From: a bacterium SM23_31 | Lineage (GTDB): Bacteria; SM23-31 | DNA: 6,695 nt | Reading direction: 5' to 3' | NCBI GenBank assembly: GCA_001304035.1 | Contig: LJUD01000179.1 | Coordinates: 1 to 6,695 of the forward strand | In this document: in pieces, positions 1 to 5,075 of the stretch | Numbering within the stretch: position 1 is the stretch's first letter | Layout of the letters: every line of letters starts with the position of its first letter | Translations under genes and position numbers: made by a program | Notes under the pieces: generated by a model | The model's input: the letters and a program-made list of their open reading frames with translations, nothing else | What the model was told of the DNA's origin: nothing | Databases searched by the model: none

Positions 1-75
1 ACCAACTATATTCGCCTTAACTCCTCTTTTTCTTGACAATATATATAAAAATAACGTAATTATAAAAAAACCTCC

Positions 76-111
76 AGGGGGATACCATGTTGGGTCGGAT
101 CCCTGTTTTTT
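76..111 (+). terminator. Possible intrinsic terminator of an upstream unit
   Basis: GGGAT at 79-83 can pair with ATCCC at 99-103 (a G-T wobble extends the stem), followed by G and a run of six T at 106-111. The 15-base loop and short stem make it modest. It would end transcription entering from the left edge. Confidence 0.4.
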
Positions 112-327
112 AAAAAATTCATTTGTCATGAAATTTTTTTGAAGCGTCCCTGATTTTTTTGATAACGGCAGGTCATCCCGGAGCCCCGGACTCGCCTGTT
201 CTTATATTCTATCCATTAAAATTTTCAAAAAAAGGTTGCCGAATATGTTTATTAATTGTATCTTTGTTTTGTTATGTACATTTTCATCGGAACACTATCA
301 GGGAAGTATTTTAAAAATTTAAAGACC

Positions 328-356
328 TTTACAATTTTAGATATTGTTGATGTAAA
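328..356 (+). promoter_or_regulatory. Candidate sigma-70-type promoter of the glycerate kinase gene
   Basis: TTTACA (328-333, 5 of 6 to TTGACA) and TGTAAA (351-356, 4 of 6 to TATAAT) are separated by 17 bases. Transcription would begin near 362, giving a leader of only about 25 bases before the ATG at 387. This rests on pattern match alone. Confidence 0.4.
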
Positions 357-386
357 AACATAGTCAAATTAACCTACTAATGAATT

Positions 387-1724
387 ATGGACGGATCAAA
401 GAAACATACTCTTTCAATATTTAAAGCCGGCATAGAGGCGGTTGAGCCCCGGACGCTTATCAAGCGAATGGTTAAGTACAGTGACAATCTTTTAACTGTC
501 CGCGACCATGATTATGACCTGTCGCGGTTTAAAAAGGTTATAGTCGCAGGAGGCGGTAAAGCCAGCACATTAATGGCAAGAGGGATTGAAGAAATTCTTC
601 AAAACAGGATAACCGATGGATTGGTTATCACAAGTTATGGAAGCAGTACAGCCACTCAGCGCGTGCGGATCGTTGAAGCAGGGCATCCCGTTCCGGATGA
701 AAACGGCGTAAAAGGTGCCGCGGAAATGCTTGAGATGCTGGAGGCATCCGGAGAAGACACCCTTGTTATATGCGTAATCTCGGGCGGGGCGTCTGCGCTG
801 TTAACGGCGCCCCATAAGACTATTAATGTGAAGCATCTTCAAGTACTTACACATGAACTATTGGCATGCGGGGCATCAATAAAGGAAATCAATACGGTTC
901 GAAAGCATCTTTCACGTATAAAAGGCGGTAATCTTGCAAAAGCTGCCAATCCTGCAACGGTTGTAACGTTAATCCTTTCCGATGTGGTTGGTAATCCGCT
1001 GGATGTAATAGCGTCCGGTCCCACAGTGCCCGATCCCACAACGTATTCAAATGCCATGGAGGTGCTCGGTAAATATGGTTTATTAAAGAAAACTCCTATA
1101 TCTGTTATTGAACATCTTGAAAAGGGTGCGTCTGGAGAGATTCCGGAAACTCCGAAACCGGGAGACCCTCTCTTTTCAAAAGTTAAGAACTTTATCATCG
1201 GCTCTAATCGTGCAGCGTTAAAAGGCGCTGAGAAGAAGGCTGAGGAACTGGGTTATAACACGCTGCTATTGTCGTCGTCCATCGAGGGGGAAACGAGGGA
1301 TGCCGCAATGTTTCATGCGAGTATTGTTAAAGAAATCATTGAAAATAACGATCCGGTTGCAAAACCGGCTTGTTTATTATCCGGCGGAGAGACAACCGTG
1401 ACTATTCACGGAACCGGAAAAGGCGGAAGAAACCAGGAATTTGTACTGGCACTCGCTATCGAGCTTGATGGTGCTGAGAATGTTTCTATTCTGAGCGGTG
1501 GAACGGACGGAATTGACGGACCAACAGATGCAGCCGGTGCTCTTGCTGACGGCGGAACATGTCAAAAAGCACTTACTCTTGGGCTCGAACCGCATCAATA
1601 CTTCGACAATAACGATTCATATTCATTTTTTAAAGCCCTCGATGACCTGATTATTACGGGCCCCACAAATACCAATGTAATGGATCTGAGAATTATTTTA
1701 GTCGGGAGCAAATTAACCGGATAA
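387..1724 (+). CDS. Type-2 glycerate kinase (DUF4147/MOFRL family)
   Basis: The 445-residue protein has the length and layout of class II glycerate kinases (GckA/TtuD-like), which phosphorylate D-glycerate with ATP to 2-phosphoglycerate in the cytoplasm and so feed serine-cycle, glyoxylate or sugar-acid carbon into lower glycolysis. The N-terminal DUF4147 domain (about residues 8-245) carries VAGGGKAS near 53-60, with the conserved lysine, and the glycine-rich ISGGASALL near 132-140. The C-terminal MOFRL domain has SGGETTVTI, then GKGGRNQEFVLALA and SGGTDGIDGPTDAAGA, all family signatures. The start is fixed within narrow limits: an in-frame TGA lies at 381-383, and the first residues match the usual beginning of the family (IFKAGIEAVEP). 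No clear Shine-Dalgarno sequence precedes it. It appears monocistronic, with no neighbouring gene of the same pathway. The family call is firm; the physiological pathway is not shown by the context. Confidence 0.95.
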   Translation: MDGSKKHTLSIFKAGIEAVEPRTLIKRMVKYSDNLLTVRDHDYDLSRFKKVIVAGGGKASTLMARGIEEILQNRITDGLVITSYGSSTATQRVRIVEAGHPVPDENGVKGAAEMLEMLEASGEDTLVICVISGGASALLTAPHKTINVKHLQVLTHELLACGASIKEINTVRKHLSRIKGGNLAKAANPATVVTLILSDVVGNPLDVIASGPTVPDPTTYSNAMEVLGKYGLLKKTPISVIEHLEKGASGEIPETPKPGDPLFSKVKNFIIGSNRAALKGAEKKAEELGYNTLLLSSSIEGETRDAAMFHASIVKEIIENNDPVAKPACLLSGGETTVTIHGTGKGGRNQEFVLALAIELDGAENVSILSGGTDGIDGPTDAAGALADGGTCQKALTLGLEPHQYFDNNDSYSFFKALDDLIITGPTNTNVMDLRIILVGSKLTG

Positions 1725-1743
1725 ATATCTGTACTGAAAAGTT

Positions 1744-1773
1744 GGAATTTTCATTGTGTAATTCCGGGTTTTT
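1744..1773 (+). terminator. Weak terminator-like hairpin after glycerate kinase
   Basis: GGAATT (1744-1749) and AATTCC (1760-1765) form a six-pair stem with a ten-base loop, followed by GGG and five T (1769-1773). The stem is AT-rich and short. The same bases overlap the candidate promoters of the sigma gene, so either reading may be wrong. Confidence 0.3.
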
Positions 1774-1783
1774 CCAATATAAT
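1744..1783 (+). promoter_or_regulatory. Candidate promoter region of the ECF sigma operon
   Basis: Two overlapping patterns are visible. GGAAT (1744-1748) and GTT (1768-1770) are 19 bases apart, resembling the GGAAT-N18-GTT promoters read by SigR-type ECF factors and compatible with autoregulation. TTGTGT (1754-1759) and a perfect TATAAT (1778-1783) are 18 bases apart, which would serve a housekeeping sigma. Neither has support beyond pattern and position. Confidence 0.35.
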
Positions 1784-1838
1784 TTGAAAGTAAAGTGGTA
1801 AAACAATAATTTGCAAATAAAGCGAATCTTTTTTGAAA

Positions 1839-2447
1839 ATGGCGCATCAAACATATAAGAACACAAATATCGATGAGTCCGGCATCGTTCACCGGGCAAA
1901 GGCAGGGGACAAAGCTGCCCTGTCTGAAATTATACGTAAGTACGAAAAAAAAATCTATAATTATGCACTGCATTTTGTACATAACAGAGAAGATGCCGAG
2001 GATATTCTCCAGGAAACATTTCTGAGCGTTGTGAAAGCTATCGATTCGTTTAAGGGACAATCAAGACTGTCGACATGGATTTATAAGATTGCTACTAATG
2101 CAGCCTTGATGAAATTGCGTTCTCCCGGTTCCGCAAAGAGGGAGTTCGAATCATTCGATGAGGACAATATTGATCTCTCCCGTAATTATATAGAAATTAA
2201 CCGGCGACTTTCAGAATCTCCGTTTGAAATGGTTAAAAATAAGGAGATTATAGAAAAAATCATGCAGCATTTAAAAGACCTTCCCACAAAGTACCGTTCG
2301 GTGTTTCTCCTGCGGGATGTCGAGGGATTCTCTACGGATGAAGTGTCAAAAATGTTGAACATGACCGTTCCGGCTGTAAAATCAAACCTGAGGCGCGCAC
2401 GAATAGCCCTCAGGGATAAATTAGCAGACTATTTGAGCGGGGAATAG
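1839..2447 (+). CDS. ECF-type RNA polymerase sigma factor (sigma-70 family)
   Basis: The protein (202 residues from the ATG) has only sigma regions 2 and 4, as expected of extracytoplasmic-function sigma factors. Region 2 includes DAEDILQETF and TWIYKIATN (about residues 52-87), the core-binding and -10 recognition part. Region 4 contains LPTKYRSVFLLRDVEGFS followed by the helix-turn-helix DEVSKMLNMTVPAVKSNLRR (about 167-185), which reads the -35 element. A TTG two codons upstream (1833) is an alternative start; neither has a good Shine-Dalgarno sequence, and the ATG is preferred. Twelve bases after its stop begins a zinc-binding anti-sigma gene, then thioredoxin and OsmC genes, so it most likely controls a thiol or peroxide stress response and probably its own operon. 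It could instead answer another signal; the regulon cannot be read from sequence alone. Confidence 0.93.
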   Translation: MAHQTYKNTNIDESGIVHRAKAGDKAALSEIIRKYEKKIYNYALHFVHNREDAEDILQETFLSVVKAIDSFKGQSRLSTWIYKIATNAALMKLRSPGSAKREFESFDEDNIDLSRNYIEINRRLSESPFEMVKNKEIIEKIMQHLKDLPTKYRSVFLLRDVEGFSTDEVSKMLNMTVPAVKSNLRRARIALRDKLADYLSGE

Positions 2448-2459
2448 GGGTACTTTTGT

Positions 2460-2684
2460 ATGGATTGCATTAAAAAAATTGAAGAAATTTGCGACCGCCT
2501 TGGTGAAGACATTGATTCGGAGTGGTGCAAAAAATTAAAAGAGCATTTAAAAGACTGCCCTGTGTGCTGTGCTTACGTGGATACGATAAAAAAAACGGTG
2601 GAATTATATAAAGTGCTGCCCGAGGCGGATTTATCTGAAGAGGTGCAAGAACGGTTGCGGAAAACACTGAAACTATCCCTCTGA
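2460..2684 (+). CDS. Soluble zinc-binding anti-sigma factor (zf-HC2/ZAS family)
   Basis: This 74-residue protein shows the ZAS signature His-x3-Cys-x2-Cys at H29, C33 and C36, with additional cysteines C3, C11, C23 and C37. In the family it binds its partner sigma factor and blocks core polymerase. In RsrA-type members, disulfide formation expels zinc and releases sigma. There is no transmembrane segment, so it is cytoplasmic and would sense an internal rather than an envelope signal. The helical stretch VDTIKKTVELYKVLP after the zinc motif and the charged C-terminus match the short anti-sigma group found beside ECF genes. The start ATG has an AGGGG ribosome site (2446-2450) overlapping the sigma stop codon, suggesting translational coupling. 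Redox sensing is inferred from the cysteine pattern and the thioredoxin downstream; it is not proven. Confidence 0.88.
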   Translation: MDCIKKIEEICDRLGEDIDSEWCKKLKEHLKDCPVCCAYVDTIKKTVELYKVLPEADLSEEVQERLRKTLKLSL

Positions 2685-2740
2685 AAAGGATTACTGCATT
2701 TAGAAAACAGACGGAAATCTTGAATCCTTTTTCTTTTTCC
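2684..2740 (+). terminator. Inverted repeat with T-rich tract after the anti-sigma gene
   Basis: AAAAGGATT (2684-2692) is complementary to AATCCTTTT (2723-2731), with a 30-base loop, leading into a pyrimidine-rich tract. It may attenuate read-through from the sigma operon into thioredoxin. The large loop makes true terminator function doubtful. Confidence 0.22.
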
Positions 2741-2756
2741 TGCATCTAACGCAGTA

Positions 2757-2782
2757 GGAAGAGAAAAAATCAAGTAGAGGTT
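2757..2782 (+). promoter_or_regulatory. Candidate ECF-type promoter of the trx-osmC pair
   Basis: GGAAG (2757-2761) and GTT (2780-2782) are exactly 18 bases apart, resembling the GGAAT-N18-GTT consensus of SigR-type sigma factors. It sits 24 bases upstream of the thioredoxin ATG, leaving room for a short leader with the ribosome site. The purine-rich spacer and the short motif make chance occurrence possible. Confidence 0.27.
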
Positions 2783-2805
2783 AAAACCCGAAAGGAACAG
2801 ATAAA

Positions 2806-3138
2806 ATGGAAAAACAAGTAACATTAAACAATACGAATTTTAAGAAGGAAGTGCTCGAGTCCGATAAGCCGGTGTTGGTGGATTTTTGGGCACCGTGGTG
2901 TATGCCGTGCGAGATGGTTGCACCTGTTATCGAAGAAGTGGTAAATGAATACGAGGGAAAGATAAAAGTCGGAAAATTGAATACCGATGAAAACATAGAA
3001 ACGGCAATGCAATATAAAATTATGGGTATTCCTTCATTGCTTTTGTATAAAAGTGGCGAGGTTGTAGAACGAATCGTTGGTGTTGTTCCCAAAAAACACA
3101 TCACCCGGCTGCTGGATAAGCATTTAGAACTCAATTGA
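2806..3138 (+). CDS. Thioredoxin with WCMPC active site
   Basis: The 110 residues match the size and fold of a classical cytoplasmic thioredoxin, a dithiol reductase that passes electrons from thioredoxin reductase to disulfide substrates such as peroxiredoxins and possibly the upstream anti-sigma factor. Visible landmarks are the buried Asp26, the active site W31-C-M-P-C35, and the cis-proline loop GIPS with Pro76. The usual glycine of WCGPC is replaced by methionine, which in this family can shift redox potential and partner choice. A ribosome site AAAGGA lies nine bases before the ATG. The OsmC start follows 21 bases after the stop, so the two are probably co-transcribed. No signal peptide is present. 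No thioredoxin reductase gene is in the window. Confidence 0.94.
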   Translation: MEKQVTLNNTNFKKEVLESDKPVLVDFWAPWCMPCEMVAPVIEEVVNEYEGKIKVGKLNTDENIETAMQYKIMGIPSLLLYKSGEVVERIVGVVPKKHITRLLDKHLELN

Positions 3139-3159
3139 TAAAACTGATAGGAATTGAAC

Positions 3160-3570
3160 ATGAAAGTCGAGGCTCAGTGGCAAAGCGGCATGCATTTTAA
3201 ATGTAGTTCTCCCTCTAATCATATTATAGATGTCGATTGGGGACTAAATTATTCAGATACTCACGGTCCAGCCCCAATGGAATTACTTCTTCATGCGATT
3301 GCAAGTTGTACGGGTATGGATATCGTATTTATTTTGCAGAAAAAGCGGAAAAAACTTGAAGCGTTCAGCGTAATTGTAGAAGGCGAGAGAGCCGAAAAGC
3401 ATCCGAAAATATTTACGAAAGTAAAAATGCACTATATACTACAAGGGGATGAGCTGACTGACAAAGAAGTTGAACAGGCAATAAGCCTTTCCCTGGATAA
3501 GTATTGCTCTGCAACAGCCATGATAATACCTAAAGCAGAAGTAACCTGGGATTATGAATTAAACGAGTGA
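3160..3570 (+). CDS. OsmC/Ohr family peroxidase-like protein
   Basis: The 136-residue protein belongs to the OsmC superfamily (YhfA-like branch), cysteine-based enzymes that reduce organic hydroperoxides or have a related thiol role. The two conserved cysteines are present: Cys50 in ASCTGMD, at the start of the central helix, and Cys116 in DKYCSATAMI. The preceding GPAPMELLLHAIA stretch is typical. The ATG at 3160 is chosen over the TTG at 3154 because the TAGGA ribosome site (3148-3152) is seven bases from the ATG but only one from the TTG. It follows thioredoxin closely, consistent with a peroxide or thiol stress operon. Its stop codon TGA is the first three bases of an 18-bp direct repeat. 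The exact substrate is unknown for this branch. Confidence 0.9.
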   Translation: MKVEAQWQSGMHFKCSSPSNHIIDVDWGLNYSDTHGPAPMELLLHAIASCTGMDIVFILQKKRKKLEAFSVIVEGERAEKHPKIFTKVKMHYILQGDELTDKEVEQAISLSLDKYCSATAMIIPKAEVTWDYELNE

Positions 3571-3585
3571 AATTATGGAACTAAT
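3568..3585 (+). repeat. 18-bp direct repeat, copy 1
   Basis: TGAAATTATGGAACTAAT overlaps the OsmC stop codon and recurs exactly at 3709-3726, 141 bases downstream. Flanks on both sides of the two copies differ, so this is a bounded duplication rather than a longer repeat. Confidence 0.85.
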
Positions 3586-3708
3586 CGCATAAGCTCTCTG
3601 TTGTTTTAGCTTAGCGGGATGTTCTTTGGGCATAACTACTCCGAATACTCGGGGCACCTTAGACTTCTCCAAAATGTAAACTATTTAATATTTTTCTTAA
3701 TAACATGA
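3586..3708. other. Non-coding segment bracketed by the 18-bp direct repeats
   Basis: These 123 bases hold no plausible gene. They include a small dyad, CCGA-ATAC-TCGG, near 3643-3654 and end in an AT-rich stretch. The ends are not inverted repeats, so it is not an obvious miniature transposon. It may be an inserted fragment or a recombination scar. Confidence 0.4.
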
Positions 3709-3726
3709 TGAAATTATGGAACTAAT
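3709..3726 (+). repeat. 18-bp direct repeat, copy 2
   Basis: Exact second copy of the sequence at 3568-3585. It lies just upstream of the AT-rich promoter-like region of the DUF302 gene. Confidence 0.85.
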
Positions 3727-3747
3727 TTTATTTTTCGTAGTATATTT

Positions 3748-3867
3748 TATACTTATGCGTTATATATTGCCGCGGCTTGGGGTGCCGACATGACTCAGCG
3801 GCAGTTGCCCCGTGCCGGGCAGCGATGAAAATGAATCCGGTGACCAATAAAAAAGTGCGAGGGAAAC
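3748..3867 (+). promoter_or_regulatory. Promoter -10 and GC-rich structured leader of the DUF302 gene
   Basis: TATACT (3748-3753) is a good -10 element, though no convincing -35 precedes it. The predicted leader of about 105 bases turns sharply GC-rich at 3768-3823. TGCCGC (3768-3773) can pair with GCGGCA (3798-3803), enclosing a smaller GGC/GCC pairing. GTTGCCC (3804-3810) pairs with GGGCAGC (3817-3823) over a six-base loop. The second half relaxes into an A-rich linker and a GAGGG ribosome site (3859-3863). I could not match it to cobalamin, TPP, SAM, fluoride, Moco or c-di-GMP riboswitch cores. It may be an unclassified regulatory leader or simply GC-rich spacer. Confidence 0.35.
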
Positions 3868-4254
3868 ATGGAATACGGATATTCAAAAAAAGTGAATCTG
3901 AGCTTTGAAGAAGCCGTTGCAAAAGTAACCGAAGAATTGAAAAAAGAAGGATTCGGCGTTCTGACTGAAATAAATGTTAAAGATACCCTGAAAAAGAAAC
4001 TCGATGTTGATTTTAAGCCGTATATGATATTGTGCGCATGCAATCCCCCGGCAGCATACAAAGCACTGCAGGCTGAAGAACGGGTGGGTTTGCTACTGCC
4101 GTGTAACGTTATTGTTTACGAGACCGGTGACAAGGAAACGGACGTATCCGCAATCGAACCTGACGCCATGATGTCCGTTGTGGATAATCCCGATATACAT
4201 GAAATTGCCCGGGAAATACGGCAAAGACTCCACAGGGTGATTGACGCAGTGTAA
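3868..4254 (+). CDS. DUF302 domain protein
   Basis: The 128-residue protein is a single DUF302 domain. Characteristic stretches are the N-terminal SFEEAVAKVTEELKKEGFGVL helix region, the central ILCACNPPAAYKALQAE and the GLLLPCNVIVYE strand near residue 80. The family is widespread in bacteria and archaea, small and soluble, and has no established biochemical role. The conserved ACNPP and LPCN cysteines suggest a metal or thiol function, which is inference. A GAGGG ribosome site lies four bases before the ATG. It is followed after 13 bases by a FmdB-like zinc-ribbon gene, probably in one operon ending at the terminator at 4547-4580. There is no signal peptide or membrane segment. Confidence 0.88.
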   Translation: MEYGYSKKVNLSFEEAVAKVTEELKKEGFGVLTEINVKDTLKKKLDVDFKPYMILCACNPPAAYKALQAEERVGLLLPCNVIVYETGDKETDVSAIEPDAMMSVVDNPDIHEIAREIRQRLHRVIDAV

Positions 4255-4267
4255 GGAGTGATGAAAT

Positions 4268-4471
4268 ATGCCGATGTATGAATTTGTTTGTAGAGAGTGT
4301 GGACATAGATTTGAAGAATTAGTATTATCCGCATCCGCTTCGCTTGAGCACATTGTCTGCCCGTCGTGTGGTGCGGAAAAACCGGAAAAACTAATATCAG
4401 CCGTGGCTTTTACCGGGTGCTCAGCGTCATCATGCGGAACTTGCAAACCATCTTCATCGGGTAGTACCTGA
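4268..4471 (+). CDS. FmdB-family zinc ribbon protein
   Basis: The 67-residue protein begins MPMYEFVCRECGHRFEELV, the hallmark start of the FmdB/CxxC_CxxC_SSSS family, and has two CxxC pairs, C8/C11 and C31/C34, that would bind one zinc. The family is named after a putative regulator near formylmethanofuran dehydrogenase genes, but most bacterial members have no known function. The tail is rich in Ser, Cys and Gly with three further cysteines (about 51, 56 and 59), a common but unexplained feature. The ATG at 4268 has AAGGAG (4253-4258) nine bases upstream, overlapping the DUF302 stop codon, which points to coupled translation. Zinc binding is inferred from the motif. Confidence 0.9.
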   Translation: MPMYEFVCRECGHRFEELVLSASASLEHIVCPSCGAEKPEKLISAVAFTGCSASSCGTCKPSSSGST

Positions 4472-4546
4472 AGTATTTAATGGCAGCCGGATAGGTTATC
4501 CGGTGTGAATGGTGCAATCAAATTACAGCGCATTATCCGTAATATC

Positions 4547-4580
4547 AAGCACTTGCGATATTGTTCGCAAGTGCTTTTTT
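4547..4580 (+). terminator. Strong intrinsic terminator of the DUF302-FmdB unit
   Basis: AAGCACTTGCGA (4547-4558) and TCGCAAGTGCTT (4565-4576) form a perfect 12-pair stem with a six-base loop, running straight into a T tract to 4580. This is the clearest terminator in the window and marks the end of the plus-strand block. Confidence 0.93.
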
Positions 4581-4716
4581 CATAATATAATAATAAGCCC
4601 TCCGCTATTCCCGTCATGAGCGAAGTATTTGGTTAAAATGAGAGACAAAAAGGCAAGTATAAAATTGGTGATAATTGACGGTATGACGTTTTAAGATAAG
4701 AACTGCATCCTGTACG

Positions 4717-4744
4717 AAAAACCATTTGCAGCGATTTGCAAAGG
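4717..4744 (-). terminator. Possible intrinsic terminator of the higA unit
   Basis: On the minus strand, CC-TTTGCA pairs with TGCAAA-(T)-GG around a six-base loop (4722-4744), then a run of five T (4721 down to 4717). The AT-rich stem with one bulge is weak, but it lies where a terminator for the converging minus-strand genes is expected. Confidence 0.45.
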
Positions 4745-4745
4745 T

Positions 4746-4771
4746 GCCTAACGATCAGTTTCAGCCGCTGA
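4746..4771 (-). other. attC-like half-site downstream of higA
   Basis: On the minus strand, CGGCTGAAACTGATC is followed by the core GTTAGGC (4752-4746), which fits GTTRRRY and resembles the matching arm of the attC at 5469-5529 (CCGCTGAAGCGGGGC then GTTAGAC). The partner RYYYAAC box is not visible upstream, where the higA coding end lies. It is read as the remnant of a cassette recombination site; chance resemblance is possible. Confidence 0.4.
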
Positions 4772-5063
4772 AAAGCTTGGATACTTGAATTTCCGTATCA
4801 AGTTTACCTGCCAATTTATCTTCTGCAATATCGAGATCATAATCCATTTGTAAACCCAACCAGAATTGAGGCGTCATATTAAAATATTTTGCCAAACGTA
4901 ATGCTGTATCTGCGGTAATTCTACGCTTACCTTGCACAATTTCATTGATTCTGCGGGCTGGAACTCTAATAGAAAGCGCTAAACGATTTTGACTAAGTCC
5001 CATGGGTTTTAAAAACTCTTCTTCTAAAACTTCTCCCGGATGTAATGGTGATATTTTACTCAT
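4761..5063 (-). CDS. higA: HigA-family antitoxin (XRE helix-turn-helix)
   Basis: The 100-residue protein is a near-textbook HigA/VapI antitoxin. It opens with the family signature HPGEVLEEEFLKPMGLSQNRLA, followed by the recognition helix region VPARRINEIVQGKRRITADTALRLAKYF and the FWLGLQMDYDL segment. In the family it binds and neutralises the HigB ribosome-dependent mRNA interferase and represses the operon. The start has AGGGG (5077-5073) nine bases upstream, overlapping the stop codon of the preceding higB remnant, so the usual toxin-first HigBA order is kept. The toxin gene has lost its beginning, which would leave this antitoxin without a working partner here. The very end of the gene runs into an attC-like half-site, and the last residues (KLFSG) may derive from it. 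Such modules are frequent integron cassettes. Confidence 0.92.
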   Translation of the reverse strand: MSKISPLHPGEVLEEEFLKPMGLSQNRLALSIRVPARRINEIVQGKRRITADTALRLAKYFNMTPQFWLGLQMDYDLDIAEDKLAGKLDTEIQVSKLFSG

Positions 5064-5075
5064 ATTATATTACCC

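Larger units (their letters stand above)
1..386. other. Non-coding region upstream of glycerate kinase
   Basis: No reading frame here looks like a gene. It contains a terminator-like hairpin near 76-111 and a candidate promoter at 328-356, both listed separately. The rest is AT-rich with several T and A runs, apart from a GC-rich patch near 175-200. It probably joins the end of an upstream transcription unit outside the window to the glycerate kinase promoter. Confidence 0.5.

Noticed and set aside
33..66. TTGACA at 33-38 as a strong promoter
   Set aside because: No acceptable -10 lies 16-18 bases downstream, TATAAA at 61-66 is 22 bases away, and a terminator-like hairpin follows.
839..1198. 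119-codon open frame on the minus strand inside the glycerate kinase gene
   Set aside because: It lies wholly antisense to a clearly conserved gene, and its translation shows no family motif or ribosome site.
2684..2805. Small gene between the anti-sigma factor and thioredoxin
   Set aside because: No start with a ribosome site opens a convincing frame; the stretch is better explained by inverted repeats and promoter sequence.
3154..3159. TTG start two codons upstream for the OsmC gene
   Set aside because: It leaves one base between the ribosome site and the start codon, whereas the ATG at 3160 has ideal spacing.
3568..3726. CRISPR array
   Set aside because: There are only two copies of an AT-rich 18-mer with a 123-base interval; no further repeats and no cas genes.
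3768..3845. Cobalamin or TPP riboswitch before DUF302
   Set aside because: Short words such as GGGGTGCC and CCGGTGA are suggestive, but the conserved cores (CTGAGA; the B12-box order) are absent on both strands.
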